NCBI RefSeq assembly: GCF_029846175.1 | Contig: NZ_JARWAC010000004.1 | Span: 62,001 to 126,000, forward strand | Source: Sphaerisporangium sp. TRM90804 | GTDB lineage: Bacteria; Actinomycetota; Actinomycetes; Streptosporangiales; Streptosporangiaceae | Direction of reading: 5' to 3' | DNA: 64,000 nt | Shown here: positions 1 through 8,087 of the stretch, one piece after another | How positions within the stretch are numbered: position 1 is the stretch's first letter | Layout: the number at the start of each line of letters is the position of its first letter | Notes under the pieces: model-generated | The model's input: the letters and a program-made list of their open reading frames with translations, nothing else | Told to the model about the DNA's origin: nothing | Database searches by the model: none | Translations under genes and position numbers: made by a program

Positions 1-56
1 TCGACGGCGGCGAAGAAGACGCCGGTCAGCACGAACAACCAGCCCTGGACTTTCAT
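1..56 (-). CDS. ctaF: Cytochrome c oxidase subunit IV (CtaF), N-terminus only
   Basis: Only the first 18 codons lie in the window; the gene runs off the left edge. The reading starts [15 protein letters not shown] and enters a hydrophobic helix. This matches the N-terminus of the actinobacterial aa3 oxidase subunit CtaF, which packs against subunit I in the membrane. Its ATG overlaps the TGA of ctaD (ATGA), so the two are translationally coupled. The identification rests on this short stretch plus the ctaC-ctaD-ctaF order usual in actinomycetes. Confidence 0.75.
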   Translation of the reverse strand, partial: MKVQGWLFVLTGVFFAAV

Positions 57-1726
57 GGTGTCCCCTCAAGCTGCTCGACCGGGGCGAGCCTGTGCGGATT
101 CTTCAGGTCGAAGGCCGGGCGCTCGGAGCGGATCCTCGGCAGAGTCGTGAAGTTGTGCCGGGGCGGCGGGCACGAGGTGGCCCACTCAAGCGAGTTGCCG
201 AAGCCCCACGGGTCGTCGACCAGGACCTTGGGCGCGAACTTGGCCGTGCGCCAGACGTTGTACAGGAACGGCAGCGTGGACGCGCCGAGGATGAACGCGC
301 CGATCGACGAGACCACGTTGAGGTCGGTGAACTGGTCGAGCGCCGAGTAGTCGGCGTACCGCCGGGGGAAGCCCTCGGCGCCGAGCCAGTGCTGCACCAG
401 GAACGTGGTGTGGAAGCCGATGAACAGCGTCCAGAAGTGCCACTTGCCCAGCGTGTCGTTCAGCATCTTGCCGGTGAACTTGGGCCACCAGAAGTAGAAG
501 CCGGCGAACATCGCGAAGACCACGGTGCCGAAGACGACGTAGTGGAAGTGGGCGACCACGAAGTAGGAGTCGCTGACCTGGAAGTCCAGCGGCGGCGAGG
601 CCAGGATGATGCCGGTGAGGCCGCCGAACAGGAACGTGACCAGGAACCCGACGGCGAACAGCATCGGCGAGGCGAAGGTCAGGTGCCCGCGCCACATCGT
701 GCCGATCCAGTTGAAGAACTTCACGCCGGTCGGGACGGCGATCAGGAAGGTCATGAACGAGAAGAACGGCAGCAGGACCTGGCCGGTGACGAACATGTGG
801 TGCGCCCACACCGCCGCCGACAGGCCGGCGATGGCGATCGTCGCGCCGACGAGGCTGATGTAGCCGAAGATCGGCTTGCGGCTGAAGACCGGGAGCACCT
901 CGGTGATGATGCCGAAGAACGGCAGCGCGATGATGTACACCTCTGGATGGCCGAAGAACCAGAACAGGTGCTGCCAGAGCAGCGTCCCCCCGGTCGAGGC
1001 GTCGAAGATGTGCGCGCCCAGCCTGCGGTCGGCCTCCAGGGCCAGCAGCGCGGCGGCCAGCACCGGGAAGGCCAGCAGCACCAGGATGCTGGTGAGCAGG
1101 ATGTTCCACGTGAAGATCGGCATCCGGAACATCGTCATGCCGGGCGCGCGCATGGTGATGATCGTGGTGATGAAGTTCACCGCGCCCAGGATGGTGCCGA
1201 TGCCCGACATCGACAGGCCCATGACCCACAGGTCGGCGCCGATGCCCGGGGAGTAGACGGCGTCCGACAGCGGCGTGTAGGCCGTCCAGCCGAACGCGGC
1301 GGCGCCGCCGGGGGTGAGGAAGCCGGAGACGGCGATCGTGCTGCCGAACAGGTAGAGCCAGTAGCTCACCATGTTGAGCCGGGGGAACGCCACGTCGGGC
1401 GCGCCGATCTGCAGCGGCATCAGCTCGTTGGCGAACCCGGCGAACAGCGGGGTCGCGAACATCAGCAACATGATCGTGCCGTGCATGGTGAAGAGCTGGT
1501 TGAACTGCTCGTTGCTCACGAAGTCGAGGCCCGGCTGGGCGAGCTCGGCGCGCATGACCAGCGCCATGACGCCGCCGATCAGGAAGAACACGAACGACGA
1601 GATGAGGTACAGGTGCCCGATGATCTTGTGATCGGTCGAGGACAGCCAGTTGGCGATGACCGTGCCCTTGCGGGCGCGCCTCGGCGCGGGGATCGCCTGG
1701 GTCGTGGGTTCGTTGAGGGCGGTCAC
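53..1726 (-). CDS. ctaD: Cytochrome c oxidase subunit I (aa3-type)
   Basis: This 557-aa integral membrane subunit carries heme a and the heme a3-CuB centre where O2 is reduced to water with proton pumping. Visible signatures are FGHPEVYI (CuB His and the cross-linked Tyr), the HH pair in AHHMFVTG, and HFHYVVFG, which carries the heme a3 and heme a histidines. About twelve hydrophobic segments follow the [12 protein letters not shown] entry motif. The GTG start at 1726 overlaps the ctaC stop (GTGA) and has a GGGGAG ribosome site just upstream, so I prefer it to farther upstream starts in the same open frame. Operon with ctaC and ctaF. Confidence 0.97.
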   Translation of the reverse strand: MTALNEPTTQAIPAPRRARKGTVIANWLSSTDHKIIGHLYLISSFVFFLIGGVMALVMRAELAQPGLDFVSNEQFNQLFTMHGTIMLLMFATPLFAGFANELMPLQIGAPDVAFPRLNMVSYWLYLFGSTIAVSGFLTPGGAAAFGWTAYTPLSDAVYSPGIGADLWVMGLSMSGIGTILGAVNFITTIITMRAPGMTMFRMPIFTWNILLTSILVLLAFPVLAAALLALEADRRLGAHIFDASTGGTLLWQHLFWFFGHPEVYIIALPFFGIITEVLPVFSRKPIFGYISLVGATIAIAGLSAAVWAHHMFVTGQVLLPFFSFMTFLIAVPTGVKFFNWIGTMWRGHLTFASPMLFAVGFLVTFLFGGLTGIILASPPLDFQVSDSYFVVAHFHYVVFGTVVFAMFAGFYFWWPKFTGKMLNDTLGKWHFWTLFIGFHTTFLVQHWLGAEGFPRRYADYSALDQFTDLNVVSSIGAFILGASTLPFLYNVWRTAKFAPKVLVDDPWGFGNSLEWATSCPPPRHNFTTLPRIRSERPAFDLKNPHRLAPVEQLEGTP

Positions 1727-2514
1727 TGGGCACTCCCCGCCTGGGTGGAGACGTATCGGTCGTACTCGGCCTGAGGCACGAGCTTCACCGTGAACAGCAT
1801 GCGGCTGTGGTCGACGCCGCACAGCTCGGCGCAGCGCCCGACGTACGTGCTGGGCTTGTTGAGGGTCGTGACCTCGAACCGGTTGGTCAGCCCGGGCAGC
1901 ACGTCGAGCTTGAACAGGAACGCCGGCACCCAGAACGAGTGCGCCACGTCCTTGGAGTTCAGCTCGAACTGAACCTTCTGGTCGACGGGCAGCACGAGCT
2001 CCGGACGCTGGGCCGGGGTGCCGACGACCTGGACCTTCTTGCCGTCGTACTCGGTCGTGAAGCGCCAGCTCCACTGGAAGCCCTCGACCTTGACCTTGAC
2101 GTCGGGGTTGGCCGAGACCTTCAGGACCTCGGTCTCGTCACGGGCGGTGAAGTAGAAGAACACCGCCACCATGATGATCGGCACCGTGGTGTAGAGGATC
2201 TCGATCGGCAGGTTGTACCGCACCTGGGGCGGCAACGAGTCCGGCGAGTTCTTGCGCTTGCGGTGGAACAGGGAGGCCCAGATGATCAGGCCCCAGACGA
2301 CCACACCGACCCCGAGGGCGGCGATCCACGCGCCGTTCCACAAGCTCTGCATGATGCCGGCCTCTCGGGTGACGCCTTCCGGCATGCCACCACGAGACCA
2401 CGTACCAACGCCTCCACACGCCGACAGGGAGAGCAGCAGCGTCGCCATGGCGGCGGCGCGAGGCACCCTGCGGCGGGCCAACGGACGCCGTGTCGAACGG
2501 CGGGTCGGACTCAC
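1723..2514 (-). CDS. ctaC: Cytochrome c oxidase subunit II (lipoprotein-type)
   Basis: This 263-aa subunit receives electrons from cytochrome c (in actinobacteria from the bcc complex) through the binuclear CuA site. An Arg-rich N-terminus leads to a hydrophobic signal ending in a lipobox-like LSAC at about residue 33, suggesting lipid anchoring. Two transmembrane helices follow (about 57-80 and 98-118), then the periplasmic cupredoxin domain. The CuA ligands are visible in [12 protein letters not shown] near residue 228, with the earlier His in DVAHSFWVP. First gene of the ctaCDF operon, divergent from the cysteine desulfurase gene. Confidence 0.96.
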   Translation of the reverse strand: MSPTRRSTRRPLARRRVPRAAAMATLLLSLSACGGVGTWSRGGMPEGVTREAGIMQSLWNGAWIAALGVGVVVWGLIIWASLFHRKRKNSPDSLPPQVRYNLPIEILYTTVPIIMVAVFFYFTARDETEVLKVSANPDVKVKVEGFQWSWRFTTEYDGKKVQVVGTPAQRPELVLPVDQKVQFELNSKDVAHSFWVPAFLFKLDVLPGLTNRFEVTTLNKPSTYVGRCAELCGVDHSRMLFTVKLVPQAEYDRYVSTQAGSAQ

Positions 2515-2791
2515 GGATCGCCTACCCCACAGTTGAAGCCCAGGAGTCTGCCTCCCGGGCGATCGTTTCCAGTTTCACGTCAACAAGCGCTCTTGGTTGT
2601 CATCACGCTGGGGGACACATTAGCGCGCATCAGGGCCGCCCTCCTTTCCACCCCCGCAACATCCCGGCGCGGCCGCGCGGGGGCGCGGGGCCGCGAGCCG
2701 CCGGCATGCCCGAGGGCGGCGGCGAACTCCCGGCCGGCGCGGGGCGCGGCCCGGTGCGCCCGCCCGGCGCGGCCGGTGCGAGCATGAACCC

Positions 2792-3928
2792 GTGGCGTAC
2801 TTCGACGCGGCCTCCACCCACCCCCTGCATCCCGCCGCGCGGGAGGCGCTGCTGGCGGCCCTGGACACCGGGGGCGCCGACCCCGCGCGGCTGTACGGAT
2901 CGGCGCGCAGGGCGCGGCTCCTGCTCGACCAGGCGCGGGCCGAGGCGGCCGAGATCATCGGCGCGCGGCCCGAGGAGCTGTCGTTCACCTCCTCGGGCAC
3001 CCAGGCCGTCCACCTCGGCGTGCTGGGCACGCTGCTTGGCCGGCGGCGCGCCGGCCGTCGCCTGGTCACCGGCGCGGTGGAGCACTCCAGCGTGCTGCAG
3101 GCGGGCGAGCGGCACCGTCGCGACGGCGGCACCGTGGACGTCGTCGGCGTGAGCCGCACCGGCAGGGTCGACCCCGGCGAGTTCGCGCGGGCCGTCGCGC
3201 GGGAGGGCACGGCCCTGGCCTGCCTGCAGACCGCCAACCACGAGGTGGGCACGCTGCAGCCGGTTCAGGAGGCGGCCGAGGCCTGCGGCGAGGCGGGCGT
3301 GCCGCTGCTGGTGGACGCCGCGCAGACGGCCGGGCGCCTGCCCGTGCCGCCGGGCTGGTCGGTGCTGACCGCCAGCGCGCACAAGTGGGGCGGGCCGGCC
3401 GGGGTCGGGCTGCTCGCCGTGCGCAAGGGCACCCGCTGGAGCTCTCCCCTTCCCGAGGACGAACGGGAGCGGCGCAGGGTGCCGGGCTTCGAGAACGTCC
3501 CCGCCGTCGTCGCTGCCGTGGCGGCGCTGCGCGCCGGGGTCGCCGAGGCGCGGGAGGAGAACGCCCGGCTGTCGGGGCTGGTCGACCGCATCCGCCGGGA
3601 GGTGCCCCGCCTGGTGCCGGACGTCGAGGTGGTCGGCGATCCGGTGGAACGCGCGCCGCACATCACCACGTTCTCCTGCCTCTACGTGCCAGGAGAGGCA
3701 ATATTGACGGAACTGGACAAGGCGGGCTTCGCCGTGTCGTCCGGCAGTTCGTGCACGGCGAGTACGCTACGTCCATCTCACGTGCTGGAGGCGATGGGAG
3801 TGCTCACGCATGGGAACGTCAGGGTGTCGCTGCCCCGTGGCGCTTCCGGCGCGGAGGTCGACCGTTTCCTCGCGGTGCTGCCGGGCGTCGTGCGGCGCAT
3901 CCGCGAGAGCGTGGGAGTGGGGTCGTAG
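2792..3928 (+). CDS. Cysteine desulfurase (NifS/IscS family, class V aminotransferase fold)
   Basis: A 378-aa PLP enzyme converting cysteine to alanine and a protein persulfide for Fe-S and sulfur-cofactor assembly. The PLP lysine lies in SAHKWGGPAGVG. The cofactor-binding residues are in TGAVEHSS and QTANHEVG, and the active-site cysteine loop in SSGSSCTAS. The GTG start gives VAYFDAASTHPLHP, the expected N-terminus (YLDNAATTPL in relatives). Immediately downstream is a TusA-like sulfur acceptor, suggesting a dedicated sulfur relay; the A-type carrier and NadA lie within 4 kb. The exact client (Fe-S clusters, tRNA thiolation or other) cannot be read from sequence. Confidence 0.93.
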   Translation: MAYFDAASTHPLHPAAREALLAALDTGGADPARLYGSARRARLLLDQARAEAAEIIGARPEELSFTSSGTQAVHLGVLGTLLGRRRAGRRLVTGAVEHSSVLQAGERHRRDGGTVDVVGVSRTGRVDPGEFARAVAREGTALACLQTANHEVGTLQPVQEAAEACGEAGVPLLVDAAQTAGRLPVPPGWSVLTASAHKWGGPAGVGLLAVRKGTRWSSPLPEDERERRRVPGFENVPAVVAAVAALRAGVAEAREENARLSGLVDRIRREVPRLVPDVEVVGDPVERAPHITTFSCLYVPGEAILTELDKAGFAVSSGSSCTASTLRPSHVLEAMGVLTHGNVRVSLPRGASGAEVDRFLAVLPGVVRRIRESVGVGS

Positions 3929-3993
3929 GTGAGGCGCGGGCCGGGAGACGGTTCGATGGCGCGCGACACGGTCGCGAGGGCGGGGGTTGGCTC

Positions 3994-4290
3994 ATGACGG
4001 TGCGCCGGCGCAAGACCGAGACACCGGCTCAGGCTCCGGCCGAGAAGACGCCCGCGCCGCCGGTCGCGCTCACGATCGACGCCCTCGGGCTCAAGTGCCC
4101 GATCCCGATCATCATGCTGGCCGCGCAGATCAACGACGTTCCGCTGAACGCGACGGTCGCCGTCCTCGCGGACGACCCCGCCGCGTTCACCGACGTTCCC
4201 GCGTGGTGCAGGCTCAAGTCGCACCAGCACGTGGCGAGCTACGACCTGCCGCAGGGCGGCTGGGCGATCCACGTGCGGCGCAACTACTGA
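3994..4290 (+). CDS. TusA-family sulfurtransferase
   Basis: A 98-aa protein with the SirA/TusA fold. The hallmark KCPIPI motif (CPxP) starts at about residue 37 in DALGLKCPIPI, and its cysteine would carry the persulfide. A second hydrophobic core and the aspartates of LADDPAAFTDVPAWC follow, as in TusA proteins. The first roughly 25 residues (RRRKTETPAQ region) are a basic, Pro/Ala-rich extension not usual in E. coli TusA (81 aa). It follows the cysteine desulfurase on the same strand by 65 bases, so it is the likely sulfur acceptor of that enzyme. The ATG at 3994 is the first sensible start after the upstream stop. Confidence 0.88.
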   Translation: MTVRRRKTETPAQAPAEKTPAPPVALTIDALGLKCPIPIIMLAAQINDVPLNATVAVLADDPAAFTDVPAWCRLKSHQHVASYDLPQGGWAIHVRRNY

Positions 4291-4303
4291 AGCCCGCCCC
4301 CCC

Positions 4304-5290
4304 TCAGGGGTGGGGGCAGCGGACGTGCGCCTCGACCTCGGCGGCCGCCTCGGCCCCGTAGGCGGCGGCGAACCGGCCGAGGAAGTCGGCCCGGCCCAGG
4401 CGGTACTCCTGGCCTCCGACGTTCTCCAGCACGTGGGTCGCGGTGAGGTTGCCGATCTGGCCGCAGCGCTCCAGCGACAGCCCCCACGCAAGGCCCGACA
4501 GGAAGCCGGCGCGGAAGCCGTCGCCGACGCCGGTGGGGTCGACCTTGCCGAGCTCGGGGGCCGGGGGGATGTGCAAGGGCGGCTCGCCCTGGCGGTCGAT
4601 GCGCGCCCCCTTGGGCCCGAGGGTGGTCACCCGCACGCCGACGCGGCTGAGCACCTCCTCGTCGGACCAGCCGGTCTTCTGCTCGATCAGCGCCTTCTCG
4701 TAGTCGTTGGTGAACACGTACGCGGCGCCCTCGATCAGCGAGCGGATCTGCTCGCCGTCCATGCGGGCGAGCTGCTGGGAGGAGTCGGCTCCGAAGGGGA
4801 TGCCGTACCGGCGGCACTCCTCGGTGTGGCGGATCATCGCGTCGGGGTCGTTGGGGCTGACCAGCACGAGGTCGAGGCCGCCCGCGCGCTCGGCGACCGG
4901 CCGCAGCTCGATCTCGCGCGCCTCGGCCATCGCGCCGGTGTAGAAGGACGCGATCTGGTTGTGGTGCTCGTCGGTCGTGCACAGGAACCGGGCCGTGTGG
5001 TGCAGCTCGGACACGTGGATCGAGCCGCAGTCGACGCCGTGGCGCTCCAGCCAGGACCGGTAGTCGGCGAAGTCGGCGCCGACCGCGCCCACCAGGATCG
5101 GGTTCAGGCCGAGGCAGCCCATGCCGAAGGCGATGTTGGCCGCCGCGCCGCCGCGCCGGATCTGCAGATCGTCGACGAGGAAGGACAGCGACACCCGGTC
5201 GAGCTGCTCGGCGATGAGCTGCTCACCGAAGCTGCCCGGAAAGGTCATCAGGTGGTCGGTCGCGATGGAGCCGGTGACGGCGATGCGCAC
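4304..5290 (-). CDS. adoK: PfkB-family carbohydrate kinase, AdoK-like (probable adenosine kinase)
   Basis: A 328-aa ribokinase-fold enzyme that very closely resembles mycobacterial AdoK/CbhK (adenosine + ATP to AMP + ADP). Shared blocks are IAVTGSIATDHLM at the N-terminus, the RRGGAAANIAF substrate loop, TNDYEKAL, RVTTLGPKG and the anion-hole/catalytic motif DPTGVGDGFRAGF. I chose GTG at 5290 because GAGGAG sits about 8 bases upstream and VRIAVTGS aligns with the family start. A TTG eight codons earlier is also open. Its position between ctaC and an IscA-like gene repeats the mycobacterial order. Adenosine specificity is inferred from that similarity. Confidence 0.87.
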   Translation of the reverse strand: MRIAVTGSIATDHLMTFPGSFGEQLIAEQLDRVSLSFLVDDLQIRRGGAAANIAFGMGCLGLNPILVGAVGADFADYRSWLERHGVDCGSIHVSELHHTARFLCTTDEHHNQIASFYTGAMAEAREIELRPVAERAGGLDLVLVSPNDPDAMIRHTEECRRYGIPFGADSSQQLARMDGEQIRSLIEGAAYVFTNDYEKALIEQKTGWSDEEVLSRVGVRVTTLGPKGARIDRQGEPPLHIPPAPELGKVDPTGVGDGFRAGFLSGLAWGLSLERCGQIGNLTATHVLENVGGQEYRLGRADFLGRFAAAYGAEAAAEVEAHVRCPHP

Positions 5291-5574
5291 GGGGTCGCTC
5301 TCCTCGTTGTCCAAGTGGGGTTAGCCGCCAGAATAGGGCACCGGACTCGAACAGCACTGGAGGGCGAGCACGCCCGGAGTGCCGCCGGGGCCGCCGCCGG
5401 GTGGACCGCCGGCCTCACCACCAGCGTGACCTGCGGTGATGGCGGGACACCCCTGCCGCTCCCTGGGAGAGGAGCCTCGCGGCCCCGGACACGCGGCCCG
5501 GCGCGGCCGTCAGGCGCCCGGACATGGCGGCACCCCGCCGCGCGTCAGCCGCGGGCGGGGCGCCGAGGGCCCGC

Positions 5575-5928
5575 CTAGTTGAAGGAGTCTCCGCAGGCGC
5601 AGGAACCCGTGGCGTTCGGGTTGTCGATCGTGAAGCCCTGCTTCTCGATGGTGTCCACGAAGTCGACCGTCGCGCCCGTGAGATACGGGGCGCTCATGCG
5701 GTCGGTGACGACGCTGACGCCGCCGAAGTCGGAGACGACGTCCCCGTCCATCGCGCGGTCGTCGAAGAAGAGCTGGTAGCGCAGGCCCGAACAGCCGCCC
5801 GGCTGCACGGCCACCCGGAGCTGCAAGCCCTCCTCGCCCTGCTGCTCCAGCAGGCTGCGGACCTTGCCCGCCGCCGCTTCGGTCAGGACCAGGCCCTGCT
5901 GAGTGGTCTCGCTGCTCTCAACCGTCAT
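5575..5928 (-). CDS. erpA: A-type iron-sulfur carrier (HesB/IscA/ErpA family)
   Basis: A 117-aa carrier that receives Fe-S clusters from a scaffold and delivers them to apo-proteins. The three conserved cysteines are present: QPGGCSGLRYQL and the C-terminal pair in GSCACGDSF. Length and the ending match ErpA/IscA. It is transcribed divergently from nadA, whose product needs a [4Fe-4S] cluster, and a cysteine desulfurase lies 1.6 kb away. Single-gene unit with a 201-base divergent promoter region. Whether the physiological role is that of ErpA or IscA cannot be decided by sequence. Confidence 0.92.
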   Translation of the reverse strand: MTVESSETTQQGLVLTEAAAGKVRSLLEQQGEEGLQLRVAVQPGGCSGLRYQLFFDDRAMDGDVVSDFGGVSVVTDRMSAPYLTGATVDFVDTIEKQGFTIDNPNATGSCACGDSFN

Positions 5929-6129
5929 GTGTGACTCCCCGTCTGCCCGAACCGCCCCTTCCGGACGGAGGCCTGTGGTCTTGAGGTCTCATTCAGACGC
6001 TACCAACACCGGGGCACCCCCACACATTCCTGTTCCATGATGTGGTCGGCACACCCGGGGGAATAGCGCTCGCCCCTCATGTGTCATTATTAGTCGTCAA
6101 AGAGACGATAAGCCCCTAAGAGGTGTGGC

Positions 6130-7308
6130 GTGACGACTACGGAGCTCCCGCTCTTCATCCTGGGCCAGGGCACCGACCCGCACAGCGAGCGCGGCGTCGA
6201 CTGCCCGGGAGACCTGCCCCCCGCGTCCGACCCCGGCCTGGTCGAGCGCGCGAGAAGGGCCAAGGCCGCCCTGGGGGACCGCCTGTTCGTGCTCGGGCAC
6301 CACTACCAGCGCGACGAGGTCATCCAGTTCGCCGACGTGACCGGAGACTCCTTCAAGCTGGCCCGTGACGCCGCGGCCCGCCCAGAGGCCGAGTACATCG
6401 TCTTCTGCGGCGTGCACTTCATGGCCGAGTCCGCCGACATCCTGACCGGCGACGACCAGCGCGTGATCCTGCCCGACCTGGCCGCCGGATGCTCGATGGC
6501 CGACATGGCGACCTTCGACCAGGTCGAGGAGGCGTGGGACGTGCTGACCGACCTCGGCCTCGCCGACGTCACGGTCCCGGTCACCTACATGAACTCCTCG
6601 GCCGACATCAAGGCGTTCTGCGGGCGCAACGGCGGCACCGTGTGCACCTCCTCCAACGCCCGGCGCGCCCTCACCTGGGCGTTCGACCAGGGCCCCGACG
6701 GTCCCGCGCTGGGCGGCGGCGACCGCAAGGTGCTCTTCCTGCCCGACCAGCACCTCGGGCGCAACACGGCCGTCCTGGAGATGGGACTGTCGCTGGACGA
6801 CTGCGTGGTCTACAACCCGCACCGCCCGAACGGCGGGCTGACCGACCGGCAGCTCAGGGACGCCAAGATCATCCTGTGGCGCGGGCACTGCTCGGTGCAC
6901 GGGCGCTTCTCCGCCGAGAGCGTCGACGACGTGCGCGACCGCGTCCCCGGGGTCAAGGTGCTCGTGCACCCCGAGTGCCGCCACGAGGTCGTCACCAAGG
7001 CCGACCACGTGGGCTCGACCGAGTACATCATCAAGATGCTCGACGAGGCCCCCGCCGGTTCCTCGTGGGCGGTGGGCACCGAGTTGAACCTGGTCAAGCG
7101 GCTGGCCGCCCAGCACCCGGACAAGAACGTGACGTTCCTGGACCGCGCGGTGTGCTACTGCTCGACGATGAACCGCATCGACCTGCCGCACCTGGTGTGG
7201 GCGCTGGAGTCGCTGGCTCAGGGCGACGTGGTGAACCAGATCACCGTCGACCCCGGCACCACGCGCTGGGCCAAGGTCGCCCTGGAGCGCATGCTGGCCC
7301 TGCCCTGA
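6130..7308 (+). CDS. nadA: Quinolinate synthase A
   Basis: A 392-aa [4Fe-4S] enzyme that condenses iminoaspartate with dihydroxyacetone phosphate to quinolinate, the entry to de novo NAD synthesis. Visible features are the LGHHYQRDEV substrate motif and cluster-ligand cysteines in VFCGVHFMAES, VHPECRHEV and YCSTMNR, in the repeated-domain order of NadA. The GTG start follows AAGAGGTGT. nadB and nadC are not adjacent, which is unusual because actinomycetes often have nadABC together. A short dyad (TCGTC 6094-6098, GACGA 6104-6108) lies just upstream and could be an operator; no regulator is encoded nearby. Confidence 0.96.
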   Translation: MTTTELPLFILGQGTDPHSERGVDCPGDLPPASDPGLVERARRAKAALGDRLFVLGHHYQRDEVIQFADVTGDSFKLARDAAARPEAEYIVFCGVHFMAESADILTGDDQRVILPDLAAGCSMADMATFDQVEEAWDVLTDLGLADVTVPVTYMNSSADIKAFCGRNGGTVCTSSNARRALTWAFDQGPDGPALGGGDRKVLFLPDQHLGRNTAVLEMGLSLDDCVVYNPHRPNGGLTDRQLRDAKIILWRGHCSVHGRFSAESVDDVRDRVPGVKVLVHPECRHEVVTKADHVGSTEYIIKMLDEAPAGSSWAVGTELNLVKRLAAQHPDKNVTFLDRAVCYCSTMNRIDLPHLVWALESLAQGDVVNQITVDPGTTRWAKVALERMLALP

Positions 7309-7328
7309 CCCCTGTCCGCCCGCACCGG

Positions 7329-7350
7329 CCCCGGCGCCCGCGCGCCGGGG
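7329..7350. terminator. GC-rich hairpin between convergent nadA and SIMPL gene
   Basis: CCCCGGCGC at 7329-7337 and GCGCCGGGG at 7342-7350 form a perfect 9-bp stem with a 4-base loop in the short gap between two convergent genes. There is no T-run, as is common for actinomycete terminator hairpins. It may act in both directions. Confidence 0.6.
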
Positions 7351-7364
7351 CGGGGTGAGGGGCC

Positions 7365-8087
7365 TCAGGCGAGTTCGTACAGCACGCGGACGACCACGTT
7401 GATCGTGCCCTGCCCGGGGTTGATCGTGCCCTGCTCCGCGACGGCGAACCGGGAGGGGGACGTCTCCCCCTCCTCCTCCATCTTCAGCACCCGGCCCACG
7501 CGGCGGCCGGCCAGCGCGGCGTACTGCCGCGCCTTGGCCAGCGCGTCGCCGTAGGCGGCGGCCCGCGCCTGCCGCATCAGAGCGGCGCCCTTGGAGACCT
7601 CGAACGAGATGCCGCTGAGCCGCGCCTCCTCCCCGGCCGCCGCCACCGCCTCGACGACGGCGTCGGCCACCGACAGGTCGCGGATCAGCGCCTCGACGCC
7701 CTGGGAGGCGCGGTAGCCGACGACCTTGGGGTACTTCTCGTACTCGGCCGCGAGCGACAGGTCGTTGGTCCGCAGGTTCCTGCGGCTCACGCCCGCGGCC
7801 AGCAGCGCCGCGGTGAGCTTGCCCGCCGCCGTCTTGGCGGCCGAGAACGCCTCCCCCGCCCTGGGCCTGCGCACCTCCACGCCGGCGTTGAGCCGCATCA
7901 CGTCGGGCGTGGCCTGGACGCTGCCGCGCCCGGTGACGGCGAGCTCGCCTCCTTCACCGGCGGCCGGGCGGGGTGCCGCGGTCGCGGCGGGGGCCGGCGG
8001 CGGGGCGGGGTCGGCGAGCGCCGGACCCGCCTGGAGTCCCGCGAGGACGAAGACGGCGGCCGTGGCCGCCGCGCTCAACTTGGTCAT
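7365..8087 (-). CDS. SIMPL (DUF541) domain protein, exported
   Basis: A 240-aa protein with a signal peptide (basic MTKLS, hydrophobic stretch, cleavage near ALA-DP at about residue 26), an Ala/Pro-rich spacer, and a DUF541/SIMPL domain from about residue 48 (LAVTGRGSVQATPDVMRL) to the end (INVVVRVLYEL). Family members are oligomeric cell-envelope proteins of largely unknown role. The ATG at 8087 overlaps the TGA of the upstream MprF-like gene (ATGA), indicating coupled translation. Function is not established; the pairing points to the envelope. Confidence 0.85.
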   Translation of the reverse strand: MTKLSAAATAAVFVLAGLQAGPALADPAPPPAPAATAAPRPAAGEGGELAVTGRGSVQATPDVMRLNAGVEVRRPRAGEAFSAAKTAAGKLTAALLAAGVSRRNLRTNDLSLAAEYEKYPKVVGYRASQGVEALIRDLSVADAVVEAVAAAGEEARLSGISFEVSKGAALMRQARAAAYGDALAKARQYAALAGRRVGRVLKMEEEGETSPSRFAVAEQGTINPGQGTINVVVRVLYELA

